A stretch of DNA of 28,336 nt from a virus. Of this stretch, positions 19,895 to 28,177 are shown in pieces. The DNA lies in IMG/VR virus record IMGVR_UViG_3300048838_000343, positions 1 to 28,336 of that record. One strand, given 5' to 3'. Position 1 is the first letter of the stretch, and each line of letters starts with the position of its first letter. A model generated the notes under the pieces. It was given only the letters and a program-made list of their open reading frames with translations. It did no database searches and had not been told where the DNA came from. A program made the translations under genes and the position numbers.

Positions 19895-22800
19895 TGGCTA
19901 AATGTGTTAATATTAATCACCCTGATTTTAAAGAGTTAGTATCTAAATCTAATATACATCCTGCTATATTAGCAGCTGAGATGGGTGTATGGATGGAAAA
20001 GAATAATACTGACAATTGGCCTGCATTAGAACAGTTAAATATATTTAGGCCTTCAAATGTTGGACAACCAGATGTTTCTGAACTAAAATCATTTTTACAA
20101 ACAGCAAATGAAATTACTATTAAAGACATAGAAAAATATATTGCTGGATTAGCTAATACATTTTCTAAACGTAAATTTAATGGACATTATACTGTTCTTA
20201 AAAATGATTTAATGACTGTTGGTTTTGATAGGAAAACTATGGCTAGATCAATAGTTAAAGAATTAAATTCAATAGTCCCAGATCTGATTCATTTAGAAGA
20301 ATATCCTATATATTATAGAGATAAATTTGGTAAGTATCTTATTGATAAAAAAACAAATCAACCTATTCCTCGTGGAGATACGTGGTTAAAAGTTTTTATA
20401 AGCGAGTCTGCTCTAAATGATTATTTAGATCGTAGGAACAATCCTGAATTTGAATTTGAAACAAATGAAAGATATCTTACAGAGGAACATATAACTGAAT
20501 TAGAAGAAAATATTCCAGAATTTGAAAATACTATAGGCGAACAATTACCTACAGAATTTGACCAGTTTGAATTTCCAGAAGCTGATCCCAGATTAATTAA
20601 TATCGTTTATACAGAAGCAGAAAAAGTAGGACGTCTATTAGATGAATATATAGATGAAAAAACAAATCCTATGATGTTACTTTCTACTATAGAAAGTAGG
20701 GTAGGTTTATCTGAGTCAAACTTAGAATTACGTAAGTTATTAGAATCATTAGGAGGTTCTTTATCAGAAATACGATTAGAAATTATTAATAGAAATGATT
20801 TAAACAGTATAAAGAAGGGTGCTTTTAGAAAACATATGAACGATTTTGCGTTTGTAGAGTTAGATTCAAAAACAAACAAACGTGTTATATATTTAATAAA
20901 AGATAATTTAAATTTACCTAGCGCAGGATCATTTGATTTATTAGCTTCTACTATATTACATGAAGTATACCATGCTGTATTATATGATGTTATGGAAAAT
21001 CCTGTAACTGATGCAGAACAGGAATTATCTAAAATAATTAATGGTTTATTTAGGGCTGCTAAATCTCAATCTAAATTTAAATCCCATAGTGCTTATAGTA
21101 ATGTTCATGAATTTGTAGCAAATGGTTTAACCAATCATAAAATTGTTACAGAATTAAAAGAGATGAAATATAACTGGTGGCAAAGACTTCTTAGAGCCAT
21201 CACTAATTTTTTTACTAGAAATACAGAAGCTGGTGTTGAAGGAAAGTCGTTAACATATTACGATACATTATTTAATACTGTGTTTGGTTATATTAGTAAG
21301 CAACGTAATATAAGACCTTTGTTGAACTCAGACGTTACATTGGCTTCTAATGATTTTGATTATTTTATTGCATCTTCAACAGGTAGTCAATCATTACATA
21401 ACAATGCAAAATATTTAGCAAAAATATTTGAGAATGATAAAAAATCATTTTATAATTTTATTGGTAATATAGGTGAAAACGAGGCTCCATTTATTACAGT
21501 GGAACATGGGTTAAATATATTTGGCTTAGCTGGTGTACCTTCAGATCTTATTACTAAAGAAAAAGATATATCTAAATTAAAATATAATACAGTATATTCT
21601 ACTATTAGAGATGCCATTAATAATTACGAAGGTCGTACTAAAATTGCAGATAAAGAAAAACTTATATCTACATTAGAGAATAAGTTTGGTAAAGATGCTT
21701 CTGTTATAACAAATGTATTGCTTAATAATAAAGATCGTAGATTATATGATGTTGTAGACTTTGTAGTTGTTCATAAATATAAAGACAAAAATAGTCCTGT
21801 ATTTAGTATTGTTAATTTCTATGAATCAAATGGGACAATGAAAACCTTTGGGAAGATCATAAATCCTAAAAAAGCTGGAATGTATAGGCCTGTGTCTAAA
21901 AAAACAAGAGAGCGTATAAGGTTGAGTTTTTCATCTGGAATGTTAACAAAATTAATTGATAGAGATCATAGGTACGATGCTTTTAGTCTTAATATTATTC
22001 CTATATCAGAAGATTCCAATGGTAATGCTACATTAGATAGTGGTATTGTCGAATTAGATAGGGCATTTGAAACATTCTTTTTATGGAGTGATAATTTTGA
22101 TAAAGCTAGAAGTCAAGCTTTGGATGATTTACAATCTGATATTGATTTAGATGTGTCAGAAGAAGTTGAACAACGGATTAAAGAGCTTGATATAAAGTAT
22201 CAGATGGAAGGATACACTATGTCTGAAGCTGACAAATTATTACAAAAGACTGTAAAAATGCTTAATACTAGAGCAAATGTAAGTAAGGTTTATGGTCGAA
22301 AATTAGCAGTACAAAAAATAGAAGGTGTATTGTCCGATATTATATTAAATTATGAAGAACCCAATAAAGCGTTAACATCATTAGTAAATTATATTCACGA
22401 AGAGTTATCTAAAGCTGTAAAAGCTTTAAGCGAAACAAATATGACTGATAAAAAAATCAATAAAAATGCTCTTACTGCCTTTATAAAAATGACTAAATCT
22501 TTTGCAATAACAGAAGATCTTTATTTATATTTTAAAGAAGTTAAAGAAGGTGTTCCTGAATTAGATCTTATTAGAGAGAAAATTAAAGATTCGCTTATAT
22601 ATCTTAAAGATATAGAAGTTGAATATAAAAGAAGAGCTCTAAATTTAACTGTAGATTATTTAGCTCCTTATTATAGTAAAGTAAAAATTGAGACAATCGA
22701 AGAGTATAAAAGAACTTATAGACATTATATGTTTTTATTAGACCAAGTTGAAAAAGGTAATCAAAAGTATGAAGAAAAAGTTAAGCAAGTTCCTAAAAAT

Positions 22801-25476
22801 TTTGATAAGAATCTGACTATGGATCAATATGTTGCTTCTATGTATAAAATTAATGAAGAGTCTATAAATAATAAAACAAAAAATGTTATAGCAAAAGAAC
22901 TTGTCAAAGCTGAAAAAGATATTGGTTATATGGAAATGATTATGGACAATATCCTTGACAGTGGAGATGCTGTTACTGGGGCTTTTGTAAAGTCTATTGC
23001 TGTTCTTGATGATGAAAGGAGATTATTGGTTGAAGAAAAAAGAATGGAATATCTTCCTGTATTAGAAGAATTTGAAAAATATATGGCTAATTCTGGTAAA
23101 GTATTTACTAATTATTTAGACATGTATGATTTTATGTTGGAAAGGCATCCTGAAACTGGAGAATTAACAGGGTATATATTAACCCCATTTAGTTCTGAAC
23201 TTTTACAAGAAAAAAACGAAGTATTTGTATCTTCTGGTTTTTACAAAGATAAAGAAGAGGCAAAAAAGGTAAGATCCGCTTGGTTAAATTATAATATGCC
23301 TATTAATGATAATAGATATTTAGATGCTTTATGGAAATATATTAATGAGTTAGCAGAATCTGGTAAAATAAATGAAAAAGAACTTAAATCTTTGTATAGT
23401 ATTATATCTAATAATAAAAAATATATAGATATTGGATATTTTGTAGATCAAGGTGTAATAACAGAAGAAATTGGCGATTTAATTTTAAACTGGATAGTAA
23501 CAAATCAAAATAATTTTAGGGAACCAAGTGATAGATGGATAACTAAACAATGGTCAGAGTTTAGTAAAATATTAGAGAATCCCGATGACCCTAGAACTAA
23601 GATGTATAATATGATAATTGAACTTAGAAATTATGCAGATTCTTTAGTTCCATCTAGTAGAGCAATAGGTAATAGATTACCTGGGGTAGTTAAGCAGAAA
23701 GCAGAACGTATCGCAAGTGGTCAACCTATAGGTAGTCTTATAGCTGATTCTTTTGCAAAAACTTTTACATTTCAAGTTGACGATACGCATAGACATGAAG
23801 AAATTGTAGACGAAAATAAAGAGGCCTTATATTTTCTACCTATACATTATAATAAAAGAATTGTTAAGGTAAATGAAGATGGTGAGACTGTATTCGACTC
23901 AGATAATCAATCTTTTGATTTGTTTGGTATTTATATGAGTTATATGTCTTCTGCTGTAGACTATAATAAAAAACATTCTAAATTAGCAGAAATAGATATG
24001 TTTAAAAACTTAATGAAACAACGTGAATTAAGTAAAAATACTTCATTAAAAGATGTAGTAAAAAAGGTCACAGAGAAGCCCTCTGATATTCTCAATATTA
24101 ATTCTGTTCAAGAGGCTGTTACTATTGGCGGTAATATATATACCATGTTAGATGCATGGTTGAATGCCGTTGTATTTGGTCAATACGAAAAAGAAATAAG
24201 TTCTAAGTTAGGTATTGACTTTGGTAAAGTTATTGAATTTATAAAAAAATATACGGCTGTAAACTTACTTGGACTAAATATAATACAAGGCGTAGCAAAC
24301 GTTTCATTAGGAGAAATAAATCAATGGATAGAAAGTATAGCTGGTGAATTCTTTTCACCAAAAGATTATGCCAAAGCTCATATGGATTATATGAAAAATC
24401 TTGCTGGTATGATAGCAGACGCTGGTTCTCGTAGACCTACAAATATATTAACTTTAATTGCTCAGCGATTTGATATTGCCGAAATGCCTTCTATTCAATA
24501 TTCTGGACGAAGATCTAAGCTTGGTAAAATGAATTTAAGCGAGATGGCTCATTTGACATCGTCTTCTGGTGAACATTTTATGAGAGTTAAGTTTATGGAT
24601 TCTATGTTATATGAGAAGAAGGCATTTGATAAAGATGGTAATGAATTAGGTTCAATACGAGATTTTTATTCCATAGAAAATGGTAAATTAGTATTTGATA
24701 AAGATAATAAAGTAGATTTAGTTAGATCTCAATGGACTACTACAGATCAAAATGATTTTAAGCAAAGACTTGAAGGCATGATGAGTAGAATACATGGTGA
24801 TTATTCTAACTTAGCTAGGGTATACTTACAACAACATCCAGTAGCATCTCTAGCTTATATGTTTAGGAAATTCTTGGCACCAGGTTGGCGTAGACATTGG
24901 GGACAAACTAGGTATGAAACTAGAAATTTACAAAGCGTAGAAGGTATGTATATTACTACATATAATTTCTTACTTAAACCATATATAGATGCTTTTAAAG
25001 CAAAACGTAATATTGAGGCAGAAGAGTCTGAAATATCAGATTTAACATGGGGAGAACGTTGGGCTATGTTATCGGATCATCAACGTGCCAATCTTATGCG
25101 TACAGCTTTAGAAATGGTTAATATTGCTATTCTAATGGTGCTATTTAGAGTTCTTGCTGGAGATGACGATGACGAGGTAACATATTCTGATGAATTTATA
25201 ATGTATCAATTACTTAGATTAAAGTCTGAAATATTATTTTATTTATCTCCATTTGAAGCAATGAAAATCCTTAGATCTCCTGCAGCATCTTTATCTGTAT
25301 TTGAAAATTTAGCACAATTGTTTAAACAAGCTATGAATCCATTAGAAGAATATGAGAGAGGTCCTTGGGAAGGTCAACTTAAGATATATAAACGTTTGGT
25401 TAATATGGTTCCTGTATATAGACAGGCGTATAGATTAAGAGATGTTGGAGATCAAATACCTTGGTTCCAACGCTAG
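19894..25476 (+). CDS. Giant crAss-like virion protein with zincin domain and hydrophobic C-terminal segment
   Basis: The protein has 1860 residues, starting at ATG 19894, which shares its A with the preceding TAA (TAATG), a typical stop-start coupling; an in-frame TTG at 19885 is not favoured. The N-terminus (MAKCVNINHPDFKEL) is of a type I recall from giant proteins of crAss-like phages. A zincin site HEVYH lies at H356/E357/H360, with HEFVANG placing Glu406 as probable third ligand, then a Trp-rich helix (WWQRLLRAITNFF). Residues of about 450-1400 are long charged helices. The C-terminal part has nonpolar helices near 1455-1475 and 1741-1757 (MVNIAILMVLFRVLAG), the latter followed by DDDDE, and ends in IPWFQR before a TAG stop. 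No polymerase DxDxD motif was seen. It is probably packaged and ejected with the RNA polymerase protein; protease substrate and membrane role are inferred. Confidence 0.78.
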   Translation: MAKCVNINHPDFKELVSKSNIHPAILAAEMGVWMEKNNTDNWPALEQLNIFRPSNVGQPDVSELKSFLQTANEITIKDIEKYIAGLANTFSKRKFNGHYTVLKNDLMTVGFDRKTMARSIVKELNSIVPDLIHLEEYPIYYRDKFGKYLIDKKTNQPIPRGDTWLKVFISESALNDYLDRRNNPEFEFETNERYLTEEHITELEENIPEFENTIGEQLPTEFDQFEFPEADPRLINIVYTEAEKVGRLLDEYIDEKTNPMMLLSTIESRVGLSESNLELRKLLESLGGSLSEIRLEIINRNDLNSIKKGAFRKHMNDFAFVELDSKTNKRVIYLIKDNLNLPSAGSFDLLASTILHEVYHAVLYDVMENPVTDAEQELSKIINGLFRAAKSQSKFKSHSAYSNVHEFVANGLTNHKIVTELKEMKYNWWQRLLRAITNFFTRNTEAGVEGKSLTYYDTLFNTVFGYISKQRNIRPLLNSDVTLASNDFDYFIASSTGSQSLHNNAKYLAKIFENDKKSFYNFIGNIGENEAPFITVEHGLNIFGLAGVPSDLITKEKDISKLKYNTVYSTIRDAINNYEGRTKIADKEKLISTLENKFGKDASVITNVLLNNKDRRLYDVVDFVVVHKYKDKNSPVFSIVNFYESNGTMKTFGKIINPKKAGMYRPVSKKTRERIRLSFSSGMLTKLIDRDHRYDAFSLNIIPISEDSNGNATLDSGIVELDRAFETFFLWSDNFDKARSQALDDLQSDIDLDVSEEVEQRIKELDIKYQMEGYTMSEADKLLQKTVKMLNTRANVSKVYGRKLAVQKIEGVLSDIILNYEEPNKALTSLVNYIHEELSKAVKALSETNMTDKKINKNALTAFIKMTKSFAITEDLYLYFKEVKEGVPELDLIREKIKDSLIYLKDIEVEYKRRALNLTVDYLAPYYSKVKIETIEEYKRTYRHYMFLLDQVEKGNQKYEEKVKQVPKNFDKNLTMDQYVASMYKINEESINNKTKNVIAKELVKAEKDIGYMEMIMDNILDSGDAVTGAFVKSIAVLDDERRLLVEEKRMEYLPVLEEFEKYMANSGKVFTNYLDMYDFMLERHPETGELTGYILTPFSSELLQEKNEVFVSSGFYKDKEEAKKVRSAWLNYNMPINDNRYLDALWKYINELAESGKINEKELKSLYSIISNNKKYIDIGYFVDQGVITEEIGDLILNWIVTNQNNFREPSDRWITKQWSEFSKILENPDDPRTKMYNMIIELRNYADSLVPSSRAIGNRLPGVVKQKAERIASGQPIGSLIADSFAKTFTFQVDDTHRHEEIVDENKEALYFLPIHYNKRIVKVNEDGETVFDSDNQSFDLFGIYMSYMSSAVDYNKKHSKLAEIDMFKNLMKQRELSKNTSLKDVVKKVTEKPSDILNINSVQEAVTIGGNIYTMLDAWLNAVVFGQYEKEISSKLGIDFGKVIEFIKKYTAVNLLGLNIIQGVANVSLGEINQWIESIAGEFFSPKDYAKAHMDYMKNLAGMIADAGSRRPTNILTLIAQRFDIAEMPSIQYSGRRSKLGKMNLSEMAHLTSSSGEHFMRVKFMDSMLYEKKAFDKDGNELGSIRDFYSIENGKLVFDKDNKVDLVRSQWTTTDQNDFKQRLEGMMSRIHGDYSNLARVYLQQHPVASLAYMFRKFLAPGWRRHWGQTRYETRNLQSVEGMYITTYNFLLKPYIDAFKAKRNIEAEESEISDLTWGERWAMLSDHQRANLMRTALEMVNIAILMVLFRVLAGDDDDEVTYSDEFIMYQLLRLKSEILFYLSPFEAMKILRSPAASLSVFENLAQLFKQAMNPLEEYERGPWEGQLKIYKRLVNMVPVYRQAYRLRDVGDQIPWFQR
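20959..21111 (+). other. Second zincin metalloprotease-like motif
   Basis: Codons give H356-E-V-Y-H360 within STILHEVYHAVLYDV, and Glu406 in NVHEFVANGL as likely third zinc ligand. All expected residues are present. The strand pair before it (FAFVELDS, RVIYLI) and the aromatic helix after it resemble the layout round the zincin of the neighbouring 4236-aa protein, which suggests related domains. Confidence 0.72.
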
Positions 25477-25503
25477 GTAATTTTAAAAAATAGAAACAGA
25501 AAT

Positions 25504-25540
25504 AAAAAAAGGGGATCTTATGTCCCCTTTTCTTTTTTGT
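25504..25540. terminator. Bidirectional intrinsic terminator between convergent operons
   Basis: A nine-base-pair stem (AAAAGGGGA at 25507-25515 pairing with TCCCCTTTT at 25523-25531) encloses a seven-base loop. On the plus strand it is followed by a T-rich run (CTTTTTTG); on the minus strand the A-run at 25504-25510 becomes the T tract. It can therefore end both the virion operon and the AAA ATPase gene. The ATPase stop codon (25518-25520) is inside the loop. Confidence 0.88.
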
Positions 25541-26348
25541 TCTTTAGATATATGTACTTACTTAGATGATCTCTCATTATAAGCACTATTTTATCTATCG
25601 TTTTATTATTACTAGCCAATATACTTTTATTTATATCTTCTAGTAATTTAGGATCTCTGTATTCTTTTGGTAGCATAGACTCTACAATACTTTTTAGTAT
25701 TATAGGATCTTCTATTTTAAATTCTATGATGCTTTCAAACCTACCAGGCCTTTGCATTATAAAGTTTGGTAAATCTGATGTCTTATTAACTGTTGCTATG
25801 AATATAACGTTTTCAGGACTGTCAACTCCATCTAATAAAGATAATAAGTCACTATCCCCATTTTTGACAGATTTTTCAAATTCGTCAAATACCCATACTA
25901 TTGGTTTATCTGTGAATGTCCTAAGATGTTGAATAATTTTTCTTGTTCTTTCACCATTTGCATCTGTTGTAACTATGCATATGCCTCCTCGCTTATCAAC
26001 AATCCTTTGACCAATGAGACCTGCTGTAAATGTTTTACCAGTACCTGGTAATCCATTAAACATCAATCCCATTTTATTTCTTAGTTTAAGTACTCTTTTT
26101 GCTTCAGCCATAGCATCGCTAAGGTGAATATTAATTAAATCATCAATCCGTTTGTATATTCCTGCTTTTACAAATTCTTTACCTTTGAATGTATTAACAT
26201 CATTTAAGTAAAGATATTCTTGACGACCAAAAAAGCCATCTATAATTTGTACTTTTAATGAATATACTCCAGGATTTAATGTTTTTTCAAGCTTATCCAT
26301 TGATTCAAATGATATTCTCCTTGAACCGTCTTCTTGTCTTATAAACAT
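25518..26348 (-). CDS. AAA family ATPase
   Basis: The protein has 276 residues. An N-terminal part of about 75 residues looks beta-rich and is of unknown role. The ATPase core follows: Walker A GLPGTGKT (99-106), Walker B VWVFDEFE (151-158, with D155 and E156 as catalytic acidic pair), sensor 1 asparagine in ATVN (N188) and MQRPGRFE (198-205) carrying candidate arginine finger residues. These are the hallmarks of AAA proteins of the Cdc48/FtsH/proteasomal-ATPase type, which work as oligomeric rings in protein remodelling. There is no membrane segment and no protease domain, so any degradation partner would be separate. AAA ATPases are known in crAss-like genomes, but the substrate here is unknown. 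The gene lies between two terminators, so it can be expressed apart from the next minus-strand gene. No Shine-Dalgarno sequence is visible. Confidence 0.9.
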   Translation of the reverse strand: MFIRQEDGSRRISFESMDKLEKTLNPGVYSLKVQIIDGFFGRQEYLYLNDVNTFKGKEFVKAGIYKRIDDLINIHLSDAMAEAKRVLKLRNKMGLMFNGLPGTGKTFTAGLIGQRIVDKRGGICIVTTDANGERTRKIIQHLRTFTDKPIVWVFDEFEKSVKNGDSDLLSLLDGVDSPENVIFIATVNKTSDLPNFIMQRPGRFESIIEFKIEDPIILKSIVESMLPKEYRDPKLLEDINKSILASNNKTIDKIVLIMRDHLSKYIYLKNKKEKGT

Positions 26349-26359
26349 TCTGTTATCTT

Positions 26360-26368
26360 TTTGTTAAT
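26360..26368 (-). promoter_or_regulatory. Leader motif ATTAACAAA upstream of the AAA gene
   Basis: The minus strand reads ATTAACAAA 12-20 bases before the ATPase ATG, directly after the previous terminator. The same nonamer lies before the gene starting at 27627, and a one-base variant lies before the gene starting at 27239. It could be part of a phage promoter or a translation element; in such AT-rich DNA, chance is a real alternative. Confidence 0.3.
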
Positions 26369-26372
26369 TAAT

Positions 26373-26401
26373 AAAAAAAGGGGGTGCTAAGACCCCCTTT
26401 T
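26373..26401 (-). terminator. Intrinsic terminator after the coiled-coil gene
   Basis: AAAAGGGGG (26376-26384) pairs with CCCCCTTTT (26393-26401) round an eight-base loop. On the minus strand the stem is followed by a run of seven T residues (complement of 26373-26379). It begins only four bases after the stop of the coiled-coil gene and separates it from the AAA ATPase. Confidence 0.88.
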
Positions 26402-26405
26402 GAAT

Positions 26406-27239
26406 TTACCATCTACATGATGTTGCTGTCATTCCATATATAGAATTTAACTCTGCACGCTGTTTAGCATAAGCAAGTTCATTACTTAAATTATTATTTT
26501 CTAAAGTCTTTAAATAATCTTTAGCTTTACCAATTGCAGAAGTAGTTGTTACTTCTCTCCAATCAACACGATTTTTATATTGCTTGAATAAAAGTTCAGC
26601 ATTCTTAGCAATTTGCTTATGGAATAACTTACTGAATAAACCAGTAGGCCATATAATATCAGATGCTTCTTTAGATATTTCTAATGCAGCAATCTGTTCT
26701 TTAAGCTTATTAACTTCAGCAAGTCGTTCTGCTTCAACTAAATTAGCAGCCTTATCGAGTTTAAGATCTTCATAATCTTTTGTTAAAGTATCAATAGTTT
26801 TATTGAGTTCTTCAACTTTAGCTGTTTGCTTCTCTATAAGGTTTTTACGATCAGTATTCCATTGTTTTTCGAGACGTTCAACTTTATCCTGTAAATCTTC
26901 AATCTTCTTAAGCTGTGATTTAATAATCTCTTCCTGAGCTTTATTAGTAGCTTCGTTAATAAGTTTTACTAATTCAGGAGACTCCTTCGAAAGTTTAACA
27001 TAATTTCCATAAGGGCTAGAATTATAACGATCTGTCCCCTGGAGATATACCGAAGTTTGAGCTTCTACTACTTTTTCTTCTAATCTATCAATCTCAGCAT
27101 TAAGTCTGCCCATTTCAGCATGTAATGAACTTATATTTTCATCTTTGCCTGCAATTCGTGATTGTAAGTGAGCTACCTCATCAATCATCTTTTTATACTC
27201 ATCAAGAGTAATAGTCATAGTATTTACTGTATTTTCCAT
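26406..27239 (-). CDS. Coiled-coil protein of unknown function
   Basis: The protein has 277 residues from ATG 27239 (MENTVNTM). An earlier ATG at 27287 would overlap the upstream gene by 38 bases and would add a stretch (MRNWNLNKLLTNNKNN) that is just the upstream coding end read in another frame; the A/T-rich leader TAATAAAAATAAT fits 27239 better. Residues of about 8-60 and 90-195 are strongly heptad-like with Lys, Glu and Leu (for example KIEDLQDKVERLEKQW and KVEELNKTIDTLTKDY), separated by a polar stretch (TDRYNSSPYGNY). After residue 200 comes a more compact part with WPTGLFSKLFHK and a helical tail ending TATSCRW. No catalytic motif is visible. It could be a scaffold, filament or spacer protein; nothing in the sequence decides which. 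Confidence 0.75.
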   Translation of the reverse strand: MENTVNTMTITLDEYKKMIDEVAHLQSRIAGKDENISSLHAEMGRLNAEIDRLEEKVVEAQTSVYLQGTDRYNSSPYGNYVKLSKESPELVKLINEATNKAQEEIIKSQLKKIEDLQDKVERLEKQWNTDRKNLIEKQTAKVEELNKTIDTLTKDYEDLKLDKAANLVEAERLAEVNKLKEQIAALEISKEASDIIWPTGLFSKLFHKQIAKNAELLFKQYKNRVDWREVTTTSAIGKAKDYLKTLENNNLSNELAYAKQRAELNSIYGMTATSCRW

Positions 27240-27249
27240 ATTATTTTTA

Positions 27250-27627
27250 TTATTGGTTAATAATTTGTTCAAATTCCAGTTTCTCATCTACTAATTTGAC
27301 TACTTCTTCGAAACTTAATGAGTCAGGTAATGTTGATAAAATTGCTTCTAACTTGTGCCTTACAAGTGTATTATTAGGCCAAGTATTATATACTAAATCA
27401 TCAATCTTAAATATAGTTTCGCATATAAATTTAGATCTACGATCAGCAGTTTCTTCATCTAAACCTTTACTTATAAGAAAAGATTTAATTTCTGTAAATG
27501 TTTGTTTATATTCATCAGATTCCTCTATCTCTTTGATTCGAGTGGATTCTAAATCTTGGAGCTTCTTTTGATACTCAGCATTAAGATATGTAAAAAGTCT
27601 TTCTACTTGTGAGTTTTTTAAAGTCAT
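27250..27627 (-). CDS. Small helical protein of unknown function
   Basis: The protein has 125 residues, starting MTLKNSQVERLF and ending FEQIINQ, ten bases before the downstream start. It is mostly charged and predicted helical by eye, with an initial Lys/Glu-rich helix (about residues 15-45), a middle part with WPNNTLVRHKL, and an acidic C-terminal helix. It has no membrane segment, no cysteine cluster and no motif I recognise. It is probably co-transcribed with the coiled-coil gene, since no terminator lies between them while one lies on each side of the pair. That suggests a joint function, but no role can be named. Confidence 0.7.
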   Translation of the reverse strand: MTLKNSQVERLFTYLNAEYQKKLQDLESTRIKEIEESDEYKQTFTEIKSFLISKGLDEETADRRSKFICETIFKIDDLVYNTWPNNTLVRHKLEAILSTLPDSLSFEEVVKLVDEKLEFEQIINQ

Positions 27628-27645
27628 CTGATATTTGTTGTTAAG

Positions 27646-27654
27646 TTTGTTAAT
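27646..27654 (-). promoter_or_regulatory. Leader motif ATTAACAAA upstream of the 125-aa gene
   Basis: The minus strand carries the same ATTAACAAA seen before the AAA gene, here 19-27 bases before ATG 27627 and just after a terminator T tract. No Bacteroides-type -7 element (TAnnTTTG) was seen nearby. A phage-specific promoter part is possible but unproven. Confidence 0.3.
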
Positions 27655-27655
27655 A

Positions 27656-27689
27656 AATAAAAAGTGCCAGGTCTAAAGACCCAGCACTT
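27656..27689 (-). terminator. Intrinsic terminator overlapping the end of the 167-aa gene
   Basis: On the minus strand AAGTGC (27689-27684) pairs with GCACTT (27667-27662), and GGTC (27681-27678) with GACC (27673-27670). A two-base internal mismatch lies between the stems and a TTTA loop at the tip. The stem is followed by a T-rich run (TTTTTATTTATT). The stop codon TAG of the 167-aa gene (27675-27673) lies at the loop, so the hairpin's upstream arm is coding sequence. Confidence 0.8.
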
Positions 27690-28176
27690 CTATTACTAAG
27701 TTTGGTTTGTACCAAAATTCGTCTTTCTTTAAGTCCTTTACAGGATCAAGATCCGTATATTTCTTATAAAAAGACTTTATATATTTGTTAGGTGTATGAT
27801 ATAATACACCATATATAAAAGAATCTTCTGTTTCTTCCCAGAAACTTAATATTCTTTCCTTAGCATCGTTAGATAATTTTGACCAATATCCCTTCAAAAT
27901 ATTAGCATAATCATCTTGGTATGCCTCCGGCAATTCATAGACAAACATTCGACGAGTCTCGTCCTTATATTCATCTACTTTGTTTTTAGCTGGTAAATCA
28001 GCTTTTTCAGAATAAACAAGTATGATTTTATCATCGTACTGTTTTTTGTTAAAGTCCGCTACAAAAGCGTTAACAAAGTTGTCATTAATAATTTGCGAAC
28101 TTTTTATATCTTCGGAGAATAATAATGGAACTAAAAAATAAGTTGTTTGTGTATATTTAGATTTTAATATATCCAT
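27673..28176 (-). CDS. 167-aa protein of unknown function
   Basis: The protein begins MDILKSKYTQTTYFLVPLLF and ends VIEVLGL with a TAG stop. It is rich in Tyr, Lys, Asp and Phe and looks like a small soluble mixed alpha/beta protein: a strand DKIILVYSEK (about residues 48-57), a strand MFVYELPEAY, then helices with GYWSKLSNDAKERILSFW, and a C-terminal DEFWYKPNLVIEVLGL. The nonpolar FLVPLLF near the start is too short for a membrane helix. I recognise no family. It starts one base after the stop of the upstream truncated ORF, so the two are probably translated from the same mRNA, and a terminator closes this unit. Confidence 0.72.
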   Translation of the reverse strand: MDILKSKYTQTTYFLVPLLFSEDIKSSQIINDNFVNAFVADFNKKQYDDKIILVYSEKADLPAKNKVDEYKDETRRMFVYELPEAYQDDYANILKGYWSKLSNDAKERILSFWEETEDSFIYGVLYHTPNKYIKSFYKKYTDLDPVKDLKKDEFWYKPNLVIEVLGL

Positions 28177-28177
28177 T

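Noticed and set aside
25474-25476. TAG read as an amino acid (stop-codon reassignment, known in some crAss-like phages)
   Set aside because: TAG here is followed within about 30 bases by a strong terminator, and the 167-aa gene also ends in TAG within its terminator. Both look like real stops, and no frame is interrupted by TAG or TGA.
27240-27287. Upstream ATG at 27287 for the coiled-coil gene
   Set aside because: It would overlap the preceding gene by 38 bases; the ATG at 27239 has an A/T-rich leader and starts ten bases after the preceding stop.
25726-27571. Short plus-strand frames at 25726-25932, 26584-26775 and 27296-27571
   Set aside because: They lie opposite the AAA ATPase, the coiled-coil gene and the 125-aa gene, which have much better coding evidence.
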